A DNA stretch of 64,000 bases, from NCBI RefSeq assembly GCF_019456655.1, contig NZ_CP080332.1:4712001-4776000 (forward strand), in the 5' to 3' direction. This DNA is from Mycolicibacterium diernhoferi (lineage in GTDB: Bacteria; Actinomycetota; Actinomycetes; Mycobacteriales; Mycobacteriaceae). This document shows positions 17,252 to 24,936 of this stretch, piece by piece. The stretch's first letter is position 1, and every line of letters begins with the position of its first letter. The position numbers and the translations under genes were made by a program. The notes beneath the pieces are model-generated. The model saw nothing but the letters and a program-made list of their open reading frames with translations, did no database searches and had not been told where the DNA came from.

Positions 17252-17959
17252 GTGAACGCGAACACGGTGTCCCTGTCCCAGGCGCTGGAGGAGACCCGCA
17301 CCGGCGACATCTGGCTGTTCCGCGGCGGTTCCGGACCCGACCGGGCGATCCAGACGCTGACGAACGCACCGGTGAACCACGTCGGGATGACGGTCGCGAT
17401 CGATGACCTGCCGCCGCTGATCTGGCATGCCGAACTCGGCCAGAAGCTGCTCGATCTGTGGACCGGCACCCACCACCGCGGGGTGCAGCTCAACGACGCC
17501 CGCGAGGTCGCCGAACGCTGGGTGCACGAGTACGGCCAGAAGGCCTGGTTGCGCCAGCTCACCCCGGCGGTCACCCGCGAGCAGGAGGACCGGATGCTGC
17601 AGGTGGTGGCCCGGATGAACGGCACCGCCTTTCCGTCCACCGCACGCCTGACCGGACGCTGGCTGCGCGGACGACTGCCGATCGTCAGCGATTTCACCCG
17701 CGGCCTGCCTGTCCTGCATCGCAAGGTGCGCGAATCCGCGGAGCGGGACAAGCAGCGGCGCCGCGCGGCCGGACTGGAGACGGCGTACTGCGCGGAGACG
17801 GTGGCCATCACCTACGAGGAGATGGGTCTGCTGTCCACCGAGAAGCGGGAGAACTACTTCGACCCGGGCAAGTTCTGGAGCGGGGACCACCTGTCGCTCG
17901 CGCCGGGCTACCGCCTCGGTGCCGAGATCGCGGTTCGGGTGGACCCGGTGCGCGTGTAG
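17252..17959 (+). CDS. Permuted NlpC/P60-family (YiiX-like) papain-fold hydrolase
   Basis: 235 residues with no signal peptide. The order of motifs is that of the circularly permuted NlpC/P60 (YiiX/YebB-like) group. GDIWLFRGG opens the barrel, the catalytic His is in VNHVGMTV (about residue 46), and the catalytic Cys comes late in TAYCAETVAITYEEMGLL (about residue 176). A long helical insert of about 90 residues lies between. Permuted members are thought to act on lipid amides or other small amides rather than peptidoglycan; the substrate here is unknown. The gene begins with a GTG close to a -10 box and ends 27 bases before udgX. Confidence 0.75.
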   Translation: MNANTVSLSQALEETRTGDIWLFRGGSGPDRAIQTLTNAPVNHVGMTVAIDDLPPLIWHAELGQKLLDLWTGTHHRGVQLNDAREVAERWVHEYGQKAWLRQLTPAVTREQEDRMLQVVARMNGTAFPSTARLTGRWLRGRLPIVSDFTRGLPVLHRKVRESAERDKQRRRAAGLETAYCAETVAITYEEMGLLSTEKRENYFDPGKFWSGDHLSLAPGYRLGAEIAVRVDPVRV

Positions 17960-17986
17960 CAGCCGCCCCGCGGGTATCCGCCCGTC

Positions 17987-18643
17987 ATGGCCGCAGCATC
18001 GGGCGGGAGCGCCCAGGACTACCTGCCGGACTCACGGGACCTGGTCTCGCTGGCCGACGCCGCGGCCGGGTGCCGGGGGTGCGACCTGTACCGCGACGCC
18101 GAGCAGACGGTGTTCGGCGCCGGCCCGGCGTCGGCGCGGATGCTGTTGGTCGGTGAGCAGCCGGGTGACCGGGAGGATCGCGCCGGGGAACCGTTCGTCG
18201 GGCCGGCGGGACGACTGCTCGACAAGGCACTGTCCGCCGCGGCCATCGACCGCGGGCAGGTGTATCTGACCAATGCGGTCAAGCATTTCAAGTTCACCCG
18301 CGCATCCGGGAGCAAGCGCCGTATCCACAAGACGCCCAGCCGAACCGAGGTGGTGGCCTGCCGGCCGTGGTTGTTCGCCGAACTGCAGGCAATCGAGCCG
18401 GAGGTGGTGGTCCTGCTAGGCGCGACCGCCGCAAAAGCACTGCTCGGTACCGATTTTCGCCTGACCGAACACCGAGGTGAGGTTCTGCGCGCACCGGAGG
18501 CGGATTATGCCGTGGTCACCACGCCGCACCCGTCGTCGGTGCTGCGTGGGCCGGCGGAGCGACGCGCCGCCGGGTTCGGCGATCTGGTCCACGACCTCGG
18601 CACAGCTGCGGGACTGCTGGTCTCGACCGGGCGGCGTCGCTGA
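17987..18643 (+). CDS. udgX: UdgX-type uracil-DNA glycosylase/cross-linker
   Basis: 218 residues of the family-4-like uracil-DNA glycosylase superfamily. It has the four-cysteine Fe-S pattern typical of family 4 (CRGCDLY near the N-terminus, further Cys later), the motif GEQPGDREDRAGEPFVGPAG, and the signature insert KRRIH at residues 110-114. In M. smegmatis UdgX the His of this loop forms a covalent bond to uracil-containing DNA, so this protein is expected to cross-link to uracil sites instead of turning over. The C-terminal HPSSVLRG loop is also conserved. Its stop overlaps the next gene start (TGATG), implying coupled translation with the DUF72 protein. Confidence 0.93.
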   Translation: MAAASGGSAQDYLPDSRDLVSLADAAAGCRGCDLYRDAEQTVFGAGPASARMLLVGEQPGDREDRAGEPFVGPAGRLLDKALSAAAIDRGQVYLTNAVKHFKFTRASGSKRRIHKTPSRTEVVACRPWLFAELQAIEPEVVVLLGATAAKALLGTDFRLTEHRGEVLRAPEADYAVVTTPHPSSVLRGPAERRAAGFGDLVHDLGTAAGLLVSTGRRR

Positions 18644-19395
18644 TGGTGGTGCGGATCGGCACGTCGGGGTGGTCCTACGACCACTGGAAGGGGGTGCTGT
18701 ACCCGCCGGGCCTGCCGACGGCGCGGCGGCTGGATGTCTATGCCGCCGAGTTCGACACCGTCGAACTGAACGCCAGCTTCTACCGGTGGCCAAAGCCGGC
18801 CACCTTCGCCGGATGGCGGGAACGACTGCCCGAGGGTTTCGTCATGACGGTCAAGGCATCTCGTGGCCTGACGCACGCCCGTCGGCTCAAGGAGCCGGAG
18901 CAGTGGATCGAGCGGATGGCCGCGGGGTGGGCCGAACTCGGCAACCGCCGCGGCGCACTGCTGGTGCAACTGCACCCCGCCCAGGAACGCGACGACGACC
19001 GGCTGGACCACTTCCTGACCGCCATGCCCGACGGCATTGCGGTGGCGATGGAACTGCGTCATCGGTCCTGGGATGCGCCGGCGGTGTACGACATCCTGCG
19101 CAGGCATTCGGCCGCCTATGTCGTGATGAGCGGCCCGGGCCTGCCCTGCATCGTCGAGGCCACCGCCGGCCTGGCGTACCTGCGGTTGCACGGGCCCGGT
19201 GACGCCGCCATCTACGCGGGCAGCTACAGCGCCGCCGAGCTGCGCCGGTGGGCCGAGCAGATCTGCGTGTGGGATCGAGAGGGCCGAGATGTGCTGGTGT
19301 ATTTCAACAATGACCTCGGCGGGCACGCGGTGCGCAATGCGCGGCAACTGTCGGCCGTGCTCGGGGAGCGCGTGGCTCGGCGCCGAATCGAGTAG
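18643..19395 (+). CDS. DUF72 (YecE-like) domain protein
   Basis: 250 residues of the DUF72 family. The N-terminal RIGTSGWSYDHWKGVLYPPG, the FDTVELNASFYRWP block and the C-terminal DVLVYFNNDLGGHAVRNA segment are diagnostic. The family has a TIM-barrel-like fold and no agreed function; a nuclease or DNA-repair role has been suggested from genome context. Here it is translationally coupled to udgX, which supports that suggestion but does not prove it. Convergent with the GNAT gene, 4 bases apart. Confidence 0.92.
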   Translation: MVVRIGTSGWSYDHWKGVLYPPGLPTARRLDVYAAEFDTVELNASFYRWPKPATFAGWRERLPEGFVMTVKASRGLTHARRLKEPEQWIERMAAGWAELGNRRGALLVQLHPAQERDDDRLDHFLTAMPDGIAVAMELRHRSWDAPAVYDILRRHSAAYVVMSGPGLPCIVEATAGLAYLRLHGPGDAAIYAGSYSAAELRRWAEQICVWDREGRDVLVYFNNDLGGHAVRNARQLSAVLGERVARRRIE

Positions 19396-19399
19396 AAAT

Positions 19400-19951
19400 C
19401 TACGACCGGTGTCGCAGCATCGAATAGACCACCGGCCCCCGCTCGATCCGCGTGATGGCTGTGACGGCGAACCCGGCCCGCTCGTACAGTCGCACGTTGC
19501 GCTCGTCGGAGGTTTCCAGGCCCACCGCGGTGTCCCCGACCGCGGCGAGACCGGCCTCGATCGTGGCGCCCCCGAGACCGGCGCCCTGACTGTCCGGGTG
19601 CACACCCACGGTGGCCAGGTTCCACGCACCGGCCGGCTGCGCCGGAATATCTGCTGCGGCAAGGACACTGAGCCTTTCCCCGTGCAACGCGGCCACCTCG
19701 TCCTGCATGCCGGCGGCGGGTTCGGGCGCATCAGGCGGGAGCAATGCGATCACCGCGCGCAGATCGTCGTCGACCAGCACGATGCCCTCGTCGAGGGCGT
19801 AGCCGAGATAGAGCCGCTGCAGCTGACGCAGCCGATCCGGGTAGCCGTCCTGCGGGATCGACCATCGGGTCCACGGATAGGCGTCGAACGCCGCGGCCAA
19901 GGTGGCGGCGGCACCGTCGAGGTCGGAAGCTGTCGCAGGTCGGATCGTCAC
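19400..19951 (-). CDS. GNAT family N-acetyltransferase
   Basis: 183 residues. It starts with IRPATASDLDGAAATLAAAF, has a central beta-strand pattern, and carries an acetyl-CoA loop TVGVHPDSQGAGLGGATIEA at about residues 125-145 (Q-x-x-G-x-G/A). SDERNVRLYERAGFAVT near the C-terminus is the usual final motif. The predicted reaction is transfer of acetyl from acetyl-CoA to an amine; the substrate is not identifiable. It lies 23 bases after the reductase-like gene on the same strand and may be the last gene of that small operon. Confidence 0.9.
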   Translation of the reverse strand: MTIRPATASDLDGAAATLAAAFDAYPWTRWSIPQDGYPDRLRQLQRLYLGYALDEGIVLVDDDLRAVIALLPPDAPEPAAGMQDEVAALHGERLSVLAAADIPAQPAGAWNLATVGVHPDSQGAGLGGATIEAGLAAVGDTAVGLETSDERNVRLYERAGFAVTAITRIERGPVVYSMLRHRS

Positions 19952-19974
19952 GGGAATCGACCGTATCGGAGCCC

Positions 19975-20538
19975 CTACCGCGGCAGGTAACGCAGATAAG
20001 CGGTGCCGTCGTCGAACGTCCGGTGTTCGGCCGGCCGCAGGTCGAGGTGCACGCCGTCGGGCAGCGCACGCAGGCCGCCGCCGATCATCTTGGGGACGAC
20101 GAAGAACCGGAAGTCCCGCACCATGCCGGCCCGGATGGCCGCGGCCGCCGTGGTGGGCCCGAAGATCTCGACATGGTCGGGCACCGAATCGACGATCTGC
20201 TGCAACTCGCCCAAACTCAGCTCGGGGACGAGGCGGACCGGTTCCGGCCCGAGTTCGGCGGGGGTCAGCGTCGAGGACACCACCACCTTGTCGATGTCCT
20301 TCCAGCGGTGCGCGAACTCCAGCTCGCCCGGAACCGCCTCCTCGCCGTCCGGGTAGGTCTCCCAGTACCGCATCAGCTCATAGGTCTTACGCCCCATCAC
20401 CTCCGTCGACACCTCCGCCATCCGAGCGAGGTGCAGGGCGAAGACCGCTTCATCCGGGGCGCCCCACTGAAAGTCGCCGTTGGCGTCGGCGATGTACCCG
20501 TCGATGGACACCGACGTGGTGTAACTCAGGATTCCCAT
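19975..20538 (-). CDS. RibD C-terminal/DHFR-like reductase
   Basis: 187 residues from the ATG at 20,538, chosen over 20,571 because GGAGG lies 10 bases before it. The fold signature is clear: YTTSVSIDGYIADANGDFQW at the N-terminus, VMGRKTYELMRYWETYPD (NADPH-binding arm) and EIFGPTTAAAAIRAGMVRDF. This group is related to dihydrofolate reductase and the reductase domain of RibD, but most single-domain actinobacterial members have no proven substrate. It follows the TspO-like gene by 29 bases. Confidence 0.88.
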   Translation of the reverse strand: MGILSYTTSVSIDGYIADANGDFQWGAPDEAVFALHLARMAEVSTEVMGRKTYELMRYWETYPDGEEAVPGELEFAHRWKDIDKVVVSSTLTPAELGPEPVRLVPELSLGELQQIVDSVPDHVEIFGPTTAAAAIRAGMVRDFRFFVVPKMIGGGLRALPDGVHLDLRPAEHRTFDDGTAYLRYLPR

Positions 20539-20567
20539 ATGGCTCTGACCTCCGCGGCCGGGAAAAC

Positions 20568-21407
20568 TCACCGGCGCAGCGCCGGTGAACTCACCAGTGA
20601 CGCCGTCCTACGCCGCCCTCGGACCAGGATGACCCCGGCGGCGACCACGAAGACCACCAGGCACGCCACGACCGTCGCGGCGACCTGGGGGTACTCGCCG
20701 GCGAATCCGTCGGCGGACCGGTGCTTGACGAGGATCGCGGTGAAGGCCCACAGCAGCACCGCCCCGTAGGCGAGGTCGTTGTTGTGCAGCATCGCCACCG
20801 TCCCGATCCCCGCCGCCACCAGCAGAATGATGACGGCCCAGGTGGATTCGGCCAGACCGAAGCCATCCCAGCCGAGGCTGACCAGGAACACCGTGATGTT
20901 CGCGACCGTCGCGACGGTGATCCAGCCGAAGTAGACGCTGAACGGCACTGCGACCAACCACTTCTCGCGGGTGTTCAGGTCCGCAGCCCTGATGGTCTGC
21001 ACGATGACCGCCAAGCTGGCCAGGATCACCAGCATCAGCAGCACCGACAGCGCGATCAGGTCGAAGTGCCAGGCCAGGATCCAGCCCGCATTGGCCAGCG
21101 AGGAGACCGCGAAGAACCGGCCCACCTTGTCCAGCAAGGCCGTGTCGGCGCCGGCGGTGTCGGTCCGGAACAGGCCGAACTGGTAGAGCACGTGCAGGAG
21201 CAGCAGCAGGTAGATCACGCCCCAGATGGAGAACGCGTAGCCGGCGGGCGCGAACAGGTTGGGGTACGCGTCGGACACGTCCCCGGTCTGAATGCCGTTG
21301 ATCGGCAGCGCATTCGCCAGGCCGTTGATCGCCACCATCACCAGATACGTTGCCGCCACCAGCAGGCTGATCGGCCGCACCGCCGTGTTCGTCATTCCAG
21401 GATCCAT
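20568..21407 (-). CDS. TspO/tryptophan-rich sensory-like membrane protein
   Basis: 279 residues with about eight hydrophobic segments. The motif NLFAPAGYAFSIWGVIYLLL at about residues 49-68 is characteristic of the larger actinobacterial tryptophan-rich sensory (TspO/MBR-like) proteins, where P-A-G-x-x-F-x-x-W-x-x-I-Y is conserved. NAGWILAWHF and VYFGWITVATVANI support the same family. The usual bacterial TspO is about 160 residues, so this is the longer variant. AGGA a few bases before the ATG at 21,407 supports that start. Function (tetrapyrrole or lipid sensing) is unproven for the long form. Confidence 0.75.
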   Translation of the reverse strand: MDPGMTNTAVRPISLLVAATYLVMVAINGLANALPINGIQTGDVSDAYPNLFAPAGYAFSIWGVIYLLLLLHVLYQFGLFRTDTAGADTALLDKVGRFFAVSSLANAGWILAWHFDLIALSVLLMLVILASLAVIVQTIRAADLNTREKWLVAVPFSVYFGWITVATVANITVFLVSLGWDGFGLAESTWAVIILLVAAGIGTVAMLHNNDLAYGAVLLWAFTAILVKHRSADGFAGEYPQVAATVVACLVVFVVAAGVILVRGRRRTASLVSSPALRR

Positions 21408-21531
21408 CCGTTCCTCGAGGTGCCGTGCTCGGTCGCAAGGCCGATCTTTGATACCCGCAATCGCCGCGTTTCACACCTGCCGGCCACCTCGGGGCCAGGT
21501 GCATCACGACCCGGACGCCTACGATGAGCGC

Positions 21532-22158
21532 GTGCTGGCCTCCCTCCTGGCGTTCACCGCGGCCGCGGTGATGATCGTCGTGCTGCCCGGGCCGGACACC
21601 CTCGTCGTGATGCGCAGTATCGTGCGCGGCGGACGGGCCGAGGGGATCCGCACCAGTCTGGGTGTGCTGTGCGGGCTGATGGTCTGGGTGCTCGCGGCGG
21701 TGCTGGGCGTGTCGGCGATGCTGCAGGCCAGCCAGGTCGGCTACGACGTCCTGCGGATCCTCGGTGCGTGCTACCTCGTCTGGATGGGCGTGCAGACGAT
21801 TCGGTCGCTGCGCCGTGAGGCGCCCACCGAGTTCGCGGAGCCGGCGGGGTCCTCACGTCTGCTGACCTCGAGCGGGTTCACCGCCGGGTTCCTCACCGAT
21901 CTGCTGAACCCGAAGGTCGGCGTGCTGTTCATCAGCTTCCTGCCGGGATTCGTGCCCGAGGGGTATGCGGTGACCACGACGACGCTGGGCTTCGGCGCGC
22001 TCTACGTGGCGCTGACGGCGGTCTATTGCGCCGCACTGGTCGCGGCCTCCGGGAAGATCCTGACCGCGATGCGCACCCCGCGCATCCGCCGCCGGATCGA
22101 CGGGGCGGCCGGGCTGACGCTCATCGGGTTCGGCGTGCGGATCGCCACGGAGCGCTAG
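21532..22158 (+). CDS. LysE family exporter
   Basis: 208 residues from the GTG at 21,532; the longer frame upstream is non-coding and overlaps the divergent gene. It has six hydrophobic segments and LysE/RhtB motifs: VLPGPDTLVVMRSIVRGG at about residues 15-32, GVLCGLMVWVLAAVLG, and LLNPKVGVLFISFLPGF at about 122-138. The family exports amino acids or their derivatives by exchange with protons. The ligand is unknown. A homologous regulator gene (LysG-like) is not adjacent. Confidence 0.93.
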   Translation: MLASLLAFTAAAVMIVVLPGPDTLVVMRSIVRGGRAEGIRTSLGVLCGLMVWVLAAVLGVSAMLQASQVGYDVLRILGACYLVWMGVQTIRSLRREAPTEFAEPAGSSRLLTSSGFTAGFLTDLLNPKVGVLFISFLPGFVPEGYAVTTTTLGFGALYVALTAVYCAALVAASGKILTAMRTPRIRRRIDGAAGLTLIGFGVRIATER

Positions 22159-22252
22159 CGATGGCCACCCGCTCGGTCCGCGGCGATCCCGTACGACGGC
22201 CCCGGCTCCCCTTTTCAGCGCTCTCAGCCGGACATTACGAGCGGCCCCGCGC

Positions 22253-22609
22253 TCAGAGAACCTTCTTCACCACGCTGGACTTCAACTGCATCTGTCCGAA
22301 ACCCGGCACCTTCGCATCGATGTCGTGATCGCCCACACCATCGGTGATCAGGCGGATGCCGCGCACCTTGGTGCCGATCTTGACGACCCCACCGCCGGCG
22401 CCCTTGACCTTCAGACTCTTGACGATGGTCACGGTGTCGCCGTCGGCCAGCGGGTTGCCCACCGAGTCGGTGACCACACCACCGGACTCGGCGGCCTCAT
22501 CCTCGCCCGGCGCCCACTCGTGGGCGCACATCGGGCAGATCAGCAGCGCACCGGACTCATAGGCGAACTCACTCGCACACGCCGGACACGGGGGCAGAGC
22601 GTCAGACAT
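22253..22609 (-). CDS. yjdM: Zinc-ribbon YjdM (PhnA-like) protein
   Basis: 118 residues. Two CxxC pairs (CPACASEFAYE and CPMC) near the N-terminus form the zinc ribbon. The C-terminal domain with DSVGNPLADGDTVTIVKSLK and VKGAGGGVVKIGTKVRGIRL is the conserved PhnA/YjdM fold. The old name links it to phosphonates, but that activity belongs to other proteins and the function is unknown. Its start codon lies inside the end of ychF (8-base overlap), so the two are probably translated together. Confidence 0.93.
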   Translation of the reverse strand: MSDALPPCPACASEFAYESGALLICPMCAHEWAPGEDEAAESGGVVTDSVGNPLADGDTVTIVKSLKVKGAGGGVVKIGTKVRGIRLITDGVGDHDIDAKVPGFGQMQLKSSVVKKVL

Positions 22610-23675
22610 TGAAGCGGAACTCCACCACGTCCCCGTCGGCCATCACGTAGTCCTTGCCCTCCATCCGGACCTTGCCGGCGGCCTTGGCGGCGGCCATCGA
22701 CCCGGCCTCCACCAGGTCGTCGAAGGACACGACCTCAGCCTTGATGAAGCCCTTCTCGAAGTCGGTGTGGATGACACCGGCCGCCTTGGGCGCGGTGTCG
22801 CCGCGGTGAATCGTCCACGCACGGGCCTCTTTCGGGCCGGCGGTCAGATACGTCTGCAGGTTCAGGGTGTGGAAGCCCGCCCGCGCCAACGCATCCAGCC
22901 CGGGCTCGGTCTGGCCGATGGACTCCAACAGCTCCGCCGCCGACTCGTCGTCGAGCTCGATCAGCTCGGACTCGATCTTGGCGTCCAGGAACACCGCATC
23001 GGCCGGGGCCACCAGCTCACGCAGCTCGGCCTTCTTGGCCTCGTCGGTGAGCACCGACTCGTCGGCGTTGAACACGTACAGGAACGGTTTGGTGGTCATC
23101 AGGTTCAGCTCGCGAAGGACCGCCGCGTCCGCCCCCGCCGAGAACAGGGTCTTGCCCGAATCCAGCACCGCCTGCGCGGCCACCGCCGCCTCCAGCACCG
23201 GCTTGCGGTCCTTGTTGTTGCGGGCCTCTTTCTCCAACCGCGGGATGGCCTTCTCCAGGGTCTGCATATCGGCCAGGATCAGCTCGGTCTCGATGACCTC
23301 GATATCGGAGCGCGGGTCCACCCGGCCGTCGACGTGCACCACGTCGTCGTCGGCGAACGCCCGCACCACCTGGCAGATCGCGTCACATTCGCGGATGTTG
23401 GCGAGGAACTTGTTGCCCAGCCCGGCACCCTCGGAGGCGCCCTTCACGATGCCCGCGATGTCGACGAACGTCACCGGCGCCGGCACCGTCTTCTCCGAGC
23501 CGAAGATCTCGGCGAGCTTGTCCAAGCGCGGATCGGGCAGCGCGACCACGCCCTCGTTCGGTTCGATCGTCGCGAACGGATAGTTGGCGGCCAACACGTC
23601 GTTGCGCGTCAGCGCGTTGAATAGTGTCGACTTCCCGACGTTCGGCAGACCGACGATTCCCAGGTTCAAGCTCAC
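22602..23675 (-). CDS. ychF: YchF/EngD redox-regulated ATPase
   Basis: 357 residues, full length for the family. The P-loop GLPNVGKST is at residues 9-17, the switch region holds YPFATIEPNEG, and DIAGIVKGASEGAGLGNKFL follows. The G4 position reads FNADES instead of NKxD, as known for YchF, which prefers ATP over GTP. The C-terminal TGS domain ends in EGKDYVMADGDVVEFRFNV. It is a conserved ribosome-associated stress regulator. The start is GTG with GGAG four bases upstream, and TAGACT lies nine bases before it. Orthologous to Rv1112 by position. Confidence 0.97.
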   Translation of the reverse strand: MSLNLGIVGLPNVGKSTLFNALTRNDVLAANYPFATIEPNEGVVALPDPRLDKLAEIFGSEKTVPAPVTFVDIAGIVKGASEGAGLGNKFLANIRECDAICQVVRAFADDDVVHVDGRVDPRSDIEVIETELILADMQTLEKAIPRLEKEARNNKDRKPVLEAAVAAQAVLDSGKTLFSAGADAAVLRELNLMTTKPFLYVFNADESVLTDEAKKAELRELVAPADAVFLDAKIESELIELDDESAAELLESIGQTEPGLDALARAGFHTLNLQTYLTAGPKEARAWTIHRGDTAPKAAGVIHTDFEKGFIKAEVVSFDDLVEAGSMAAAKAAGKVRMEGKDYVMADGDVVEFRFNV

Positions 23676-23746
23676 GGACTCCAGAGTCTAGAGGTTGTGA
23701 CGGGGTCCTCCGCGCGTGCTGGCAACACGTCGCCAGGAACAGCCGG

Positions 23747-23752
23747 TACGGT
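23747..23752 (+). promoter_or_regulatory. Putative -10 box giving a leaderless mRNA
   Basis: TACGGT (TANNNT) ends six bases before the GTG at 23,759. No Shine-Dalgarno sequence is present, so a leaderless transcript is likely. Confidence 0.5.
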
Positions 23753-23758
23753 CAACGT

Positions 23759-24925
23759 GTGCCAGGTCAGTCCGCGGAGCCGACGGAGTCGGTGACCCGC
23801 CGCTCAGCGCCGACTCCAGAGTCGGCGGCTCCCCTATCCGTACTCGCCGACGCGCAACGTCTGGTCGCCGAGCTGCCGGACCGGCTGCCGGTGAAGATCC
23901 CCTGGTGGGGCGCCATCCTGCTGGCGGTGACGTTCACCGCGGTCGGATTCGCCTATGACGCGGGCGCCGGCAATGGTGAGCTCGGTTCGGTGTTCGCCAC
24001 CTTCTACGTGCTCGGCTGTTTGCTGGCGGTGGTGCTGGTGCAGCGCTCCGGGTTGTTCACGGCGATGATCCAGCCGCCGCTGATCCTTTTTGTGGCGGTC
24101 CCCACGTCTTACTTCTTGTTCCACAGCTCACAGATCGACGGGCTCAAGGACATCCTGATCAACTGCGGCTACCCGCTGATCCAGCGGTTCCCGCTGATGT
24201 TCTTCACCGCGCTGGTCGTCCTCGCACTCGGCCTGGTCCGCTGGTACCTGTTGCGCGGCGTCGAGGACACCGACGACGACGCGGTGGCACCGGCCCCCTC
24301 CCCGCGCCGCGCGGCCCGCGCGGCCCGCCGCTCAGCCCGGACCGACGCCGCAGCCGACGAGACCGAGGCGCCGCGCGCCGCGCGCCGGCCGCGCCGCGAG
24401 GCCGCCGAGGCTGACGAGCGGCCGCGCCGAACCCCACGCACCGGTGCGCCGTCGCGGGCCCGGCACAACCGTCCACCGGCCTCCGATATCGCCGCCTCGG
24501 CTGCCGCGGCCGATCGCCGTGAGCGGGCCGCCGCCCGCGACCGCTCCGGCCGCCCGCGTCGGCATCCGGAGGCCCCGGTGGACCCGACCCGGCAGTCCCG
24601 CCGCGCCCGCGATCCCCGGGACCCACGCGAGCCCCGGCGTCGCGGCGCCTACGACGGCCCCTACGGCGCCCCGTTCGAGGCACCGGACTCCTACGAGCGG
24701 CCGCGCCGCCGTCCCCGGCCGGAGGGCTATGAGCCCCGCTTCGAGGAGCCGCGCTACTCCCCTCGAGGCGATGACCGCTACGCCGATCCGTATGCGGAGC
24801 GGCCCCGTCGCCCGGCGCCGGACCCCAGCCACCACCCGGTTTCCCGGGTGCGCTACCGCAGCTCCGAGGACGAGCCGCGCAGCAGCCACCGCCGCGACGC
24901 GGAGTTCTGGGACAGCGACAACTGA
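23759..24925 (+). CDS. DUF6542 membrane protein with long Arg/Pro-rich tail
   Basis: 388 residues from the GTG at 23,759. Residues about 45-170 hold four hydrophobic segments (IPWWGAILLAVTFTAVGFAY onward) and match the actinobacterial DUF6542 domain. The remaining about 200 residues are a disordered tail dominated by Arg, Pro, Asp and Ala with many RRP and RPRR clusters. It occupies the position of Rv1111c, divergent from ychF. The basic tail could bind nucleic acid or acidic polymers, but that is speculation; no function is known. Confidence 0.85.
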   Translation: MPGQSAEPTESVTRRSAPTPESAAPLSVLADAQRLVAELPDRLPVKIPWWGAILLAVTFTAVGFAYDAGAGNGELGSVFATFYVLGCLLAVVLVQRSGLFTAMIQPPLILFVAVPTSYFLFHSSQIDGLKDILINCGYPLIQRFPLMFFTALVVLALGLVRWYLLRGVEDTDDDAVAPAPSPRRAARAARRSARTDAAADETEAPRAARRPRREAAEADERPRRTPRTGAPSRARHNRPPASDIAASAAAADRRERAAARDRSGRPRRHPEAPVDPTRQSRRARDPRDPREPRRRGAYDGPYGAPFEAPDSYERPRRRPRPEGYEPRFEEPRYSPRGDDRYADPYAERPRRPAPDPSHHPVSRVRYRSSEDEPRSSHRRDAEFWDSDN

Positions 24926-24936
24926 GCCGAGGCTCC

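Noticed and set aside
22159..22252. Possible small gene or terminator between the LysE and YjdM genes
   Set aside because: Only a 6-base CCGGCT/AGCCGG pair with a long loop is present and no frame has a plausible start signal.
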